DNA of 34,361 bases from SZUA-287 sp036397975 (GTDB lineage Bacteria; Bacteroidota; Ignavibacteria; UBA10030; UBA6906), in NCBI GenBank assembly GCA_036397975.1, contig DASWHW010000052.1, forward strand, positions 1 to 34,361. Direction: 5' to 3'. A program made the translations under genes and the position numbers. The notes under the pieces were generated by a model that made no database searches, was not told the origin of the DNA, and was given only the letters and a program-made list of their open reading frames with translations. Positions 15,564 through 23,899 of the stretch are shown here, piece after piece (the stretch's first letter is position 1; the number at the start of each line of letters is the position of its first letter).

Positions 15564-18206
15564 TTACGGATTGATCCAGTAGGTAAGTTTGAGGGCAAGA
15601 ACGTTGTCCGCGTTCGCCGAGAAAAGACTCGTCAGATCGCGGTTGATGTTGAACTGACCCGGATCGGCAAAGTCTTCCCGACTGTTTGTCCAGACCAGAT
15701 AGATGGTTGAACCCGGGAAATACTCCCATCGAAAAACGAAATTAGCCCGGAGTGACTTAAAATTAAAGTTTGGATTATTAACGGTGAAAAGGGGAACCGG
15801 TCCTGCAGGTCCATCCGGGTCGATGGTATACACGTCATTGGCATACGTAATGGTTGATCCATTCTTTCCATAGGTGTTGAACTCGTATGCCCCCGGTCGC
15901 GCCAATTCCTTAAACTGATCGTACATCCCGACAGAAATTAACGGCTGGATAAATGCCTGAAGACTCATCTTCGGGGTGAAAGCAAAATCAACTCGCAGGA
16001 TGGCTGAGAGCTCTTTCTGGTCAAGCCGCCCGAACACGTACCGGGTACCGAATGTTTGAGCGGCGGTAGGATCCGGTTGTGCTTGTACCCATTGCGCTGT
16101 AGTCAAGTCCCGGAAGAAAGAGCCCGAGACAGAAACATTAAGCGCTGGTCCGGGTTTGAAAGTGATACTCGGCTCCACGCTGAATCTGTATCCACCGGAT
16201 TCTGTTCTACCCCCCGCAAAAATAAGTAATCCTTCGACGTTGTTGCGCGGGTCCGAATAGAGCTGGAGGTCTGAGACGTATCCCCAGGTCGTTTTCATGT
16301 TTGGTCCACCGCGTGTAGTTGTGGCATCGATGACCGGTGAGTTAAATCCGAACACTCCTCGCATTCCCCAATAGTTCAGGAACTTTAGATTCCAGAAGAG
16401 AAAGCCTCCCTCGCTCGTCTTGAGTCGGCCAAAATTATAGCTTTGAAACAACCCGAGATTCCATCCCTTCCGGCGAAATGTGCGGTCCGGGTCGAACCAC
16501 TGATATCCGATCATCACGTGGGCGTTGATGATATCAGCCGATGAGAGAAACCCAAGATCGTTTGCATCAAAGCCGGGGGTAACCAGTCCGAAGCCCGAAT
16601 TAAATTGCCAACTCCCTTTTTGTTTGTTCAAGACCAACCGACTGGCAAATCCGGAGAGGGACGTTGCATTGGTTTTCAGCGTGAGATGAGGGGCATCCGG
16701 TCGTTGGAAATAATGCGCTGACGAGTTTTGGACGGAGGTAATTCTTGCGGGTGAACCCTGGATATTTGAGGCAGTTGCCCATCCGGAAAGAACCCAAACC
16801 CTTTCATCATCGAGTGTCGCCCATCCGTCGAGCCCCCCGGAAAATGAACGTTCGTTGTAGCTGTCGCGCAGGGATGGATCTTTGAGATCGCGCAATAGTC
16901 CGGTTCCCAGAACCCCAAGACCATGACGCGCCTCATCAAACTCGTACAACGATCGAATGACCGTGGTTGATGCGAGCGGTTCAACGGGATCGGTGAATCG
17001 GACACCCGCGCTATCCACTTCTGCGCTCTCTCTCGCCGTAAGAGATTCGAGTGCTCCGACGGACCATCCCTGGGAAATTTTTCCGGTGATTTTTGCAGCA
17101 CCAAGAATCGAAGTGCGATCCGGGATATCTGCGAATCCGTTATGCTGGACGCTCCCCCGGGGTGATCTCCCGACTCTCCGACTGTAAAAATACAAAGGAT
17201 CCGACCAATTGAACGACCAGAAACTGTTGGCCCCTCCCCGACCGAAGTTGAAGAAGTTCGACCCCTCGACAAAAAACGGCCTCTTCTCTGCGAAGAATGT
17301 TTCGTATTGAGAAAGATTGACGACGGCAGGGTCGACTTCAACTTGGCCAAAGTCGGGATTGACCGTTGCATTCAGGACAAAATTGTTCCCGATTCCCCAT
17401 TTAAGATCTGCTCCTGCATTCCCGGCGTAAATGCTGCCATCATTAAATGGATTCCCGGCGACATCTTGCACGTATTCTCCCCGCGCGGTTACGTAAGGAA
17501 CCACTTCAATATTCGGATGCGGAGAGATGCCGGAGATTCCGATGAGTTGAGCTGCCTTTGACATTCGTGGTGTTTCGTCCAACGGGACACTGACAATCCA
17601 GTCCTCTTCCTTCCGACGCTGAATCGTGCGGAACGCATGAAATCCCCATCGATATGATGCCTCTTCTGCGAAACGCAATTGTGAAAATGGAATCCTTATT
17701 TCTGCCCACCAACCGTATTTGTTGACACGCGCGGCTGCGTCCCAAACGCCATCCCATGTGTCATCATCTTGCGTGTCATTATAAACTGTTCCGTCCATGA
17801 TAGCTCCTTTCGGGTTTACTCCAAAGGAGAATCCTGACCTCTTGTCGTTATACGAATCAATAATCACTGTAAACATATCACTGTTGAAATCTGCATCTCT
17901 TCGCCCCGATCTGCCAACAACCGAATCTGGGGATGTATCGTGCATGAGGGCGGCGATGTACAACGCGTCATCATCGTATGCTACCCACAGTTCCGTTTTT
18001 TGCGTTGGAGGTTTGCCCTCATCCGGCTCACGTTGAGTGAAATCGGAAAAGCCCTCTCGTTGCCACACTGCTTCCAAGAAGCGTCCATCGATGCTCATCG
18101 GTTCGTTTGTGCGAACGGCTTCGATAGTTTTTAACGCAGTGGAAGATTGTTGCGACAGGGATTGGGTCGCACTCATAAGAACGATGAGAGATGCGAGTTG
18201 TTTCAA
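15564..18206 (-). CDS. DUF5916 outer-membrane protein with CBM9-like domain
   Basis: This 880-residue exported protein has a signal peptide (about 1-19). An N-terminal carbohydrate-binding family 9-like domain (about 30-215) shows IDGRFLEAVWQ, AYDDDALYIA, DMFTVIIDSYNDKRSG and RIPFSQLRF. A long DUF5916 region follows, with NPDFGQVEVDPAVVNLSQYETFF and EKRPFFVEGSNFF as hallmarks, then alternating strands suggesting a beta-barrel, ending in LTYWINP. The family is common in Bacteroidota and relatives and has no established function; a role in surface glycan or polymer handling is speculative. The TTG start is supported by AGGAG six bases upstream. An ATG at codon 11 is a weaker alternative that would shorten the signal peptide. 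The gene is convergent with the receptor and divergent from the adenylate cyclase gene. Confidence 0.83.
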   Translation of the reverse strand: MKQLASLIVLMSATQSLSQQSSTALKTIEAVRTNEPMSIDGRFLEAVWQREGFSDFTQREPDEGKPPTQKTELWVAYDDDALYIAALMHDTSPDSVVGRSGRRDADFNSDMFTVIIDSYNDKRSGFSFGVNPKGAIMDGTVYNDTQDDDTWDGVWDAAARVNKYGWWAEIRIPFSQLRFAEEASYRWGFHAFRTIQRRKEEDWIVSVPLDETPRMSKAAQLIGISGISPHPNIEVVPYVTARGEYVQDVAGNPFNDGSIYAGNAGADLKWGIGNNFVLNATVNPDFGQVEVDPAVVNLSQYETFFAEKRPFFVEGSNFFNFGRGGANSFWSFNWSDPLYFYSRRVGRSPRGSVQHNGFADIPDRTSILGAAKITGKISQGWSVGALESLTARESAEVDSAGVRFTDPVEPLASTTVIRSLYEFDEARHGLGVLGTGLLRDLKDPSLRDSYNERSFSGGLDGWATLDDERVWVLSGWATASNIQGSPARITSVQNSSAHYFQRPDAPHLTLKTNATSLSGFASRLVLNKQKGSWQFNSGFGLVTPGFDANDLGFLSSADIINAHVMIGYQWFDPDRTFRRKGWNLGLFQSYNFGRLKTSEGGFLFWNLKFLNYWGMRGVFGFNSPVIDATTTRGGPNMKTTWGYVSDLQLYSDPRNNVEGLLIFAGGRTESGGYRFSVEPSITFKPGPALNVSVSGSFFRDLTTAQWVQAQPDPTAAQTFGTRYVFGRLDQKELSAILRVDFAFTPKMSLQAFIQPLISVGMYDQFKELARPGAYEFNTYGKNGSTITYANDVYTIDPDGPAGPVPLFTVNNPNFNFKSLRANFVFRWEYFPGSTIYLVWTNSREDFADPGQFNINRDLTSLFSANADNVLALKLTYWINP

Positions 18207-18522
18207 GTGCTACTCCTGTGGTGCCGAGTGTGAGAGATGGTTCCGGGAGGCATGAATCGAAAATACAAAAGCGGGTAGGAGGGAGATCGATACACAAGGG
18301 ATTGAATATTCACGCATCATCTTGACCCGCCTGGTAGAAGAGGGGAGAACACCGACCAACCTCAAGATATACAACCTGCAATGGATTTTCAACATATATT
18401 GTCTTCGTGATGATTTGACATAGGCACCATAAAACATCCTTGAATTACCAGCGACCTTTTGCTATGTTATATTTTGCCCTTTCACAAAAGGCTCTAATCC
18501 AGCAGAACAAGGCCACAGTGAC
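18207..18522. other. Divergent intergenic region
   Basis: These 316 bases separate the minus-strand DUF5916 gene from the plus-strand cyclase gene. On the plus strand they hold one convincing sigma70-type promoter (listed separately). On the minus strand TTGAAA (plus 18387-18392) and TATATC (plus 18366-18371) lie 15 bases apart, a weak candidate. I found no convincing small gene, repeat or RNA structure. Confidence 0.6.
18440..18468 (+). promoter_or_regulatory. Candidate sigma70-type promoter for cyclase-phosphate permease operon
   Basis: TTGAAT (18440-18445) and TATGTT (18463-18468) are separated by 17 bases. Transcription would start near 18475, about 48 bases before the GTG start of the cyclase gene. 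Confidence 0.45.
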
Positions 18523-19434
18523 GTGTCTGAGACGAGCATCCATCTAGCCATTTTGTTTGCCGATATCGCCGGCAGCACCCGACTGTATGAATTATTCGGC
18601 AACACCGTTGCCCAGAGGGTTATTGCGCAAGCCCTCGGTATTCTAACGGATGTGGTTCATAAACAAGAGGGGATAGTAGTGAAGTTGATTGGTGATGAGA
18701 TCATGTGCCGGTTCAACGAATGTGAAAAGGCTTCGCAGGCGGCCGTGGAAATGCAGCGAGTGCTAAAAGAGGCAAGCCGCATGAACGCCTTCGAGAATCA
18801 AACAATCAATGTGCGCATTGGTTTTTCCTTCGGACCGGTGATCGAATCCGACAGCGATATCTTTGGGGAGGCAGTGAATCTAGCAGCGCGCGTAGTTGCT
18901 CAGGCAAAAGCAAAAGAGATTCTTACGACCAAAGAAACAAGCGACTTGCTTGGTGAAATGGCAAAAACTCGTTTTGTTGAGCGGATGAAGCTGAAGGGAA
19001 TTAACGAGCCACTCGAGCTTCACGAAATTCTTTGGGAGCACGAAAATCTCACCCTGGTTGAAAATGATATGCGGGAAAGAACGAATGATTGCCAGCAATT
19101 GTTGGTAAAATTCAAAGGGAAGAACAGGTCACTGAATGGGGACGAGCCGAAGGTTTCCATGGGACGTGGAGAAGAGAATGACCTTGTCGTACTCAACGGG
19201 CTTGCCTCAAGGGAACATGCAAGAATTGAGTTTCGCGGGGACAGATTTGTTTTTGTCGATCAAAGCATCAATGGGAGCTACGTCCTCGTGTATGGAGAGC
19301 GAGAAGAATTTGTACGACGCGATGAATTCCACCTCCGGGGATCGGGCATGATCAGCCTGGGGCGTTCAACGGGGTCGGACCATGACGAGTGTATTCATTT
19401 TGCATGCATGGAAAGCGAAAAAGAAAACGGATGA
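18523..19434 (+). CDS. Class III adenylate cyclase with C-terminal FHA domain
   Basis: This 303-residue protein has two domains. Residues about 7-170 form a class III nucleotidyl cyclase domain. Metal-binding aspartates are D14 (FADIAGST) and D58 (KLIGDE), adenine-specifying residues are K54 and D112, and transition-state residues are N119 and R123 (GEAVNLAAR), so ATP to cAMP is the expected reaction. Residues about 205-285 are an FHA phosphothreonine-recognition domain: GRGEENDLVV with R215, LASREHARI with S229, R230 and H232, and SINGSYV with N250. There is no transmembrane segment, so it is cytosolic. The start is GTG and no ATG is available. The 3' end overlaps the PiT permease gene (ATGA). 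The FHA domain suggests control by Ser/Thr phosphorylation of a partner or of itself, but no kinase is visible here. Confidence 0.9.
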   Translation: MSETSIHLAILFADIAGSTRLYELFGNTVAQRVIAQALGILTDVVHKQEGIVVKLIGDEIMCRFNECEKASQAAVEMQRVLKEASRMNAFENQTINVRIGFSFGPVIESDSDIFGEAVNLAARVVAQAKAKEILTTKETSDLLGEMAKTRFVERMKLKGINEPLELHEILWEHENLTLVENDMRERTNDCQQLLVKFKGKNRSLNGDEPKVSMGRGEENDLVVLNGLASREHARIEFRGDRFVFVDQSINGSYVLVYGEREEFVRRDEFHLRGSGMISLGRSTGSDHDECIHFACMESEKENG

Positions 19435-20540
19435 TACTCTTCTTGGTCCTGGCGACGTGCTTCCTCGCCTATGCGAACGGTGCGAATGATAACTTCAAGG
19501 GCGTTGCAACTCTCTTCGGGAGCAACACAACCGATTACAAACGAGCCCTTTGGCTGGCGACTCTTTCAACATTTGCAGGTTCTCTCTGCGCGCTATTGAT
19601 TGCAGGTGCCTTAATCAAAAGCTTCTCCGGGAGTGGACTGGTGCCATCCCACATTGCCGGGTCCTCAGCATTTCTGCTCGCTATTGCTCTTGGTGCAGGA
19701 GGCACTGTCATTATAGCAACTATTTTCGGCCTTCCAATTTCAACAACACATGGACTTACCGGGTCGCTGGTCGGGGCCGGTTTTGTTGCTGTTGGAAGTC
19801 AAGTAAACTTTGCTGAGCTAGGTTCTGCTTTTTTTCTACCCCTCCTTGTTTCTCCATTGCTTGCGGCTGGGTTGTCATCAATTCTCTATTTTGCGTTCCG
19901 AGCGGCACGCCTGCGAATGGGCATTACCGAAGAATACTGCATCTGCGTTGGTACCAAAGAAACAGTTGTCCCTATCCCCCAACCAGATGCCGTTCTCTCC
20001 TACGCCCGTGTTCCGCTTCCAGAAATGTCGGTTGAGATGGAGAAGGAATGCATCCGGCGTTACAATGGACAATTGCTTGGCATGAACGTGGAGTCGATTC
20101 TTGATGCCGCGCATTTCCTGAGTGCGGGAGTGGTTAGTTTTGCCCGTGGACTAAATGATACGCCAAAGATTGTAGCTCTGGTACTAGCCGCTGGTGCATT
20201 GGAGGTCGAGCATGCCATGCTTGCTGTAGGAATCGCAATAGCAATCGGCGGTCTGCTCAACGCCCGCCGCGTTGCCGAAACCATGAGTAAGAAGATAACA
20301 ACTCTCAATCATGGTCAAGGGTTTACTGCAAACCTGGTAACAGGCCTCCTCGTGATTCTTGCCAGCAAGTTCGGGGTCCCTGTATCCACTACTCATGTTT
20401 CGGTAGGGTCGCTGGCAGGTATCGGTGCTGTTACTCGCGAATGGAACATCAAAACGCTTGCTGAAATTTTTGCGTCATGGTTTTTAACCTTCCCGGTTGC
20501 ATTTTTGTTGAGCGCGCTGACGTATTGGATGATGACATGA
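19431..20540 (+). CDS. PiT family inorganic phosphate transporter
   Basis: This 369-residue polytopic permease imports phosphate with a cation, as known for the PiT/PHO4 family. Each half carries the family signature: ANGANDNFKG (15-24) with STTHGLTGSLVGAG, and FARGLNDTPK with VPVSTTHVSVGSLAGIG. A cytoplasmic loop of about 65 residues between the halves contains CICVG, PQPDAVLSYARVP and a charged segment. I chose ATG 19431 because it overlaps the cyclase TGA (ATGA) and begins directly with the conserved first membrane helix; upstream in-frame codons would add a charged, non-family extension. Translational coupling to the cyclase-FHA gene suggests that phosphate uptake and cAMP/FHA signalling are co-regulated, which is an inference. 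A perfect terminator follows 30 bases after the stop. Confidence 0.93.
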   Translation: MILFLVLATCFLAYANGANDNFKGVATLFGSNTTDYKRALWLATLSTFAGSLCALLIAGALIKSFSGSGLVPSHIAGSSAFLLAIALGAGGTVIIATIFGLPISTTHGLTGSLVGAGFVAVGSQVNFAELGSAFFLPLLVSPLLAAGLSSILYFAFRAARLRMGITEEYCICVGTKETVVPIPQPDAVLSYARVPLPEMSVEMEKECIRRYNGQLLGMNVESILDAAHFLSAGVVSFARGLNDTPKIVALVLAAGALEVEHAMLAVGIAIAIGGLLNARRVAETMSKKITTLNHGQGFTANLVTGLLVILASKFGVPVSTTHVSVGSLAGIGAVTREWNIKTLAEIFASWFLTFPVAFLLSALTYWMMT

Positions 20541-20570
20541 GCTGCGATGTTTCATACACAGGAAGGTGTG

Positions 20571-20603
20571 CGAAGAGCGGAGCAACCGCTCTTCGTATTT
20601 TTT
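20571..20603 (+). terminator. Rho-independent terminator after PiT gene
   Basis: CGAAGAGCGG (20571-20580) and CCGCTCTTCG (20586-20595) form a perfect 10-base-pair stem with an AGCAA loop, followed by TATTTTTT. It ends the cyclase-PiT transcript and lies within the open frame upstream of the SNF2 gene, showing that this part of the frame is not coding. Confidence 0.93.
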
Positions 20604-20645
20604 GAATATGCGAGAACAAAGAATAGGCGGGGTGTAATTTCCGGA

Positions 20646-23600
20646 ATGTTGATTACCGAAGAATACGTTAATGAAGTTGCTGAGGCAGAAATAATTTCCG
20701 CTGGGAGAAGACTATTCCATGCAGGCAGAGTGATTGAGACGAATGCAGAGGAACACCAGGTCGCATTCGATGTGACTGCTAATGGAGAAGTGTCCCAAGT
20801 TCAGCTTTTCATTGATGATCAGAGTCTTGAATCCTCTTGCACATGCGGATACGACTGGGGAGGAGCGTGTAAACACGTTGTCGGGGGAATGTTGGCCATA
20901 ATGTACCACCAGGCAGGCATCGAATACACTCCTGCTGTTTCCCCTTTGCCTGATGACACTGAACGCACCTTCCATTCTCGCGCTTCCTATTGGGCAGATC
21001 AAATCCATCATCTTCTTCCTGCAGACGAGGAAGAGAATACAAGGTCAAGGACTCGCTCTCCCAAAAGGCTCGCGTATAGTATTGGATGGAACGACCGGAC
21101 ACGATCTCTTCTTCCCCTTACTGTTGCGGAGACAATCGACGGCAGCACATCGTTGCCTCAAGAAAGTAGCACAGTAAGCGGCGGAGGTGATCAAAAAGAG
21201 CGATACCTGCTTTCCTCTAATGGTAAAGAACTTTCCATTATCATAAGCGACAACCTCTCCACGCCATCAAATAACGGAGGTGAGTCCCTCCCCGTAACGA
21301 CCCAGTACGTCAACCAGCAGGTATGGCAAGATGTTTTCGAAATGCTAATTGGGAAAGTGGTTCATTTCTCGACCGACGAAGGAGTGTCAAACAAAAAGGC
21401 ACACGTCCGGGCGGACATTTATGAGTTTAGATTGAAACTGACAGAAACCAACGGTGGACTGGAGCTACACGCTGACCTTGAGGCCCCGGCGAAGAAGATC
21501 ATTATTGGTGAATCCCTCCTCATTTTAAGTGAAAACCCCCTTTGGGTTGCCATAGGGAAAGAGATTGCGCGCGTGGTGGGAATTTCAGCAGAACAGCTCC
21601 GCGCCGTGCAAACGACGACCCTTCCTATGTACGTCCCTTTCCGGGACAAGAAGACGTTTTTCGAAACAACGATTCCTTCTCTAATGCAGCGATTCAGAGT
21701 AGAGTGCGATATTCCCTCGCTCGTGAGAACATCCGGAGATGCCGGGCCAATGCTATATCTGGTGGAAACCGCCGGCCTTTTGCAGATCGAGCTTCGGTTT
21801 CGCTATGGTAGTGTGGAGGTGAAAGATACGCTAGGAAGTCTCAACGGCATGCAATCTCCGTTTGATATAATTTCAAAAGATGAAGAGTACCATATTGTTG
21901 AGCGAGATCGCCACGGCGAGCAGGCGTTTCGTGAGTCTTTAATAGCTTCCGGCGTGAAGCCCCGGCGGGAAATGGTGCAGCCTCTTGTCTACACTCCAAC
22001 CGTTCACCCGCTTGAATGGCTCCATACAAAACTCCCTGCATTGCAGAGACAGGGTTTTGAAGTATTTGCTCAGAATCTGAAGCAACACCGCCTCCGTCAA
22101 TCGACACCGCTCTTACGATTGAGAGTTTCGTCGGGGATTGATTGGTTTGACCTCAAGGCCGATGTGGATTTCGATGGTGCGAAAGTCCCTATGAATGAAT
22201 TGCTTAAGACTGTCGAGCGGGGAGAACGATTTGTGAAACTTGGCGATGATTCATATGGCGTCCTCCCGGATGAGTGGGTTGCAAAATTTCGCCGTACGAT
22301 AGCACTTGGTGAACGCAATGCCGAAGGTCTCACGTTCTCGCGTGCCCAAATTGGCGCACTCGACGAGCTCCTTATCGATGCAGATGAAGTGGACATTGAT
22401 CAAACGTTCGAAGAAATGCGTGGGCGGCTTCGTTCTTTTTCCGGAATTGGCACTCGGGCGATTCCGGAAAAATTCAATGGAGAGCTCAGACCGTATCAAA
22501 AGTCTGGATATGATTGGCTTTTTTTCCTGAAGGAGTTTTCGTTTGGAGGGATTCTTGCAGACGACATGGGATTGGGAAAGACAATTCAGACTCTGGCACT
22601 CTTGCAAAAAGTATATGAGGAAGGCGAATTGAAGCCGTCTCTCGTTGTGGTGCCAACATCACTAATTTTCAATTGGCAAAACGAGGCGGAGAAGTTCACT
22701 CCCTCTCTCCGCGTTTTGGCCTATAGTGGATATGGCCGCAGCCGCTATCATCAGGACTTTGACCAATTCCAAATCATCATCACGAGTTACGGAATCCTTC
22801 GGCGGGACGTTGACCTCCTTGCGGAGATGGAGTTTTGCTATCTGGTTCTGGACGAGTCTCAAAACATAAAAAATCCCGTTTCACAGAATGCCCGCGCATC
22901 GCGACAGTTGCAGGCTGCGCATCGGCTGGCGTTGACCGGTACACCAGTGGAGAACAACCTGATGGATCTTTGGTCTCAGTTCGCGTTTCTCAACAAAGGA
23001 ATGCTCGGAGGTGAACATACATTCGCTGACCACTTTGCGAATCCAATAGAACGTCAAAGCGACAAGGAATCAGCGGCGTTGTTGAAAAAGATCATCTTCC
23101 CATTCATCCTTCGGCGGACGAAAGACATCGTGGCGGAAGATCTTCCCCCGAAGCAGGAATCGGTGGTGATGTGCGATATGGACGCTGCCCAGCGAGCGGT
23201 CTACTATCATTGGAGAGATCACTTCAGAGCAGCCATCCTCCAAAGTATTGATGAAGTGGGGATGGGTCGATCAAAGCTGAAAGTACTGGAAGGCCTCACC
23301 AAACTCCGCCAGGTGTGTTGTCATCCGGCGCTCGTGGAAAACGGCTATGAAGGTTCTTCCGGAAAGTTCGAAGCGTTTGCTGAAATGCTGGATGATATTA
23401 TTGCGGAGGGACACAAAGTCCTGGTGTTTTCACAGTTCGTCAGAATGCTCACCATTCTCCGCCGCCACTGTGACGACAAAGCCATCTTATACGAATATCT
23501 TGATGGTCGAACGACGAATAGGGAAAAATGTGTTGAACACTTTCAGGAAGACGAAAGTATCAAGCTCTTTCTCATCAGTTTGAAAGCCGGCGGCACCGGG

Positions 23601-23864
23601 CTGAACCTCACCGCGGCTGACTATGTGATTCATTACGATCCATGGTGGAATCCAGCGGTTGAGATCCAGGCAACTGATCGAACTCATCGGATCGGTCAGA
23701 CAAAGCACGTCTTTTCGTACAAGCTGATTACGAAAGAAAGTGTGGAGGAAAAAATTCTGGAGTTACAGGAGAAGAAGAAGCTGCTCGTGAAAGAGATGAT
23801 TACCACGGACAGCGGTCTGGTCAAATCACTGACCCGCGAAGACATTGATCTCTTGTTCGGGTAG
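20646..23864 (+). CDS. SWIM zinc-finger SNF2-family helicase
   Basis: This protein of 1072 residues from the ATG at 20646 is an ATP-dependent nucleic-acid translocase of the SNF2/RapA group, presumably remodelling DNA or nucleoprotein complexes. An N-terminal SWIM zinc finger has C65, C67, C75 and H77 (CTC...CKH). A long middle region has the PLxWLHTKLPALQxxGF-type pattern and runs to about residue 600. The helicase core follows: LRPYQKSGYDWL, Walker A ADDMGLGKTIQ, DESQNIKN (usual family form DEAQ), LTGTPVENN, FILRRTK, then FSQFVRML, GTGLNLTAADYVI and ATDRTHRIGQ. An in-frame ATG at 20547 lies upstream of the PiT terminator hairpin, and the residues between are unlike the family, so 20646 is preferred. 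No clear ribosome binding site is seen there. It is convergent with the repeat/TonB-like gene. Confidence 0.9.
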   Translation: MLITEEYVNEVAEAEIISAGRRLFHAGRVIETNAEEHQVAFDVTANGEVSQVQLFIDDQSLESSCTCGYDWGGACKHVVGGMLAIMYHQAGIEYTPAVSPLPDDTERTFHSRASYWADQIHHLLPADEEENTRSRTRSPKRLAYSIGWNDRTRSLLPLTVAETIDGSTSLPQESSTVSGGGDQKERYLLSSNGKELSIIISDNLSTPSNNGGESLPVTTQYVNQQVWQDVFEMLIGKVVHFSTDEGVSNKKAHVRADIYEFRLKLTETNGGLELHADLEAPAKKIIIGESLLILSENPLWVAIGKEIARVVGISAEQLRAVQTTTLPMYVPFRDKKTFFETTIPSLMQRFRVECDIPSLVRTSGDAGPMLYLVETAGLLQIELRFRYGSVEVKDTLGSLNGMQSPFDIISKDEEYHIVERDRHGEQAFRESLIASGVKPRREMVQPLVYTPTVHPLEWLHTKLPALQRQGFEVFAQNLKQHRLRQSTPLLRLRVSSGIDWFDLKADVDFDGAKVPMNELLKTVERGERFVKLGDDSYGVLPDEWVAKFRRTIALGERNAEGLTFSRAQIGALDELLIDADEVDIDQTFEEMRGRLRSFSGIGTRAIPEKFNGELRPYQKSGYDWLFFLKEFSFGGILADDMGLGKTIQTLALLQKVYEEGELKPSLVVVPTSLIFNWQNEAEKFTPSLRVLAYSGYGRSRYHQDFDQFQIIITSYGILRRDVDLLAEMEFCYLVLDESQNIKNPVSQNARASRQLQAAHRLALTGTPVENNLMDLWSQFAFLNKGMLGGEHTFADHFANPIERQSDKESAALLKKIIFPFILRRTKDIVAEDLPPKQESVVMCDMDAAQRAVYYHWRDHFRAAILQSIDEVGMGRSKLKVLEGLTKLRQVCCHPALVENGYEGSSGKFEAFAEMLDDIIAEGHKVLVFSQFVRMLTILRRHCDDKAILYEYLDGRTTNREKCVEHFQEDESIKLFLISLKAGGTGLNLTAADYVIHYDPWWNPAVEIQATDRTHRIGQTKHVFSYKLITKESVEEKILELQEKKKLLVKEMITTDSGLVKSLTREDIDLLFG

Positions 23865-23868
23865 GAAC

Positions 23869-23892
23869 TCCTCCCATCCAAGGATGGGAGGA
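23869..23892. terminator. Hairpin between convergent genes, possible bidirectional terminator
   Basis: A perfect 11-base-pair inverted repeat (TCCTCCCATCC at 23869-23879 with its complement at 23882-23892) has a 2-base loop. It sits 5 bases after the SNF2 stop and 8 bases from the stop of the opposing gene. The missing T-run makes intrinsic termination uncertain; it could instead protect the 3' ends. Confidence 0.55.
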
Positions 23893-23899
23893 TCCGTGT

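Noticed and set aside
16676..17371. 231-codon open frame on the minus strand in another frame of the DUF5916 gene
   Set aside because: The DUF5916 frame in the same place carries family hallmarks, so this is a shadow frame.
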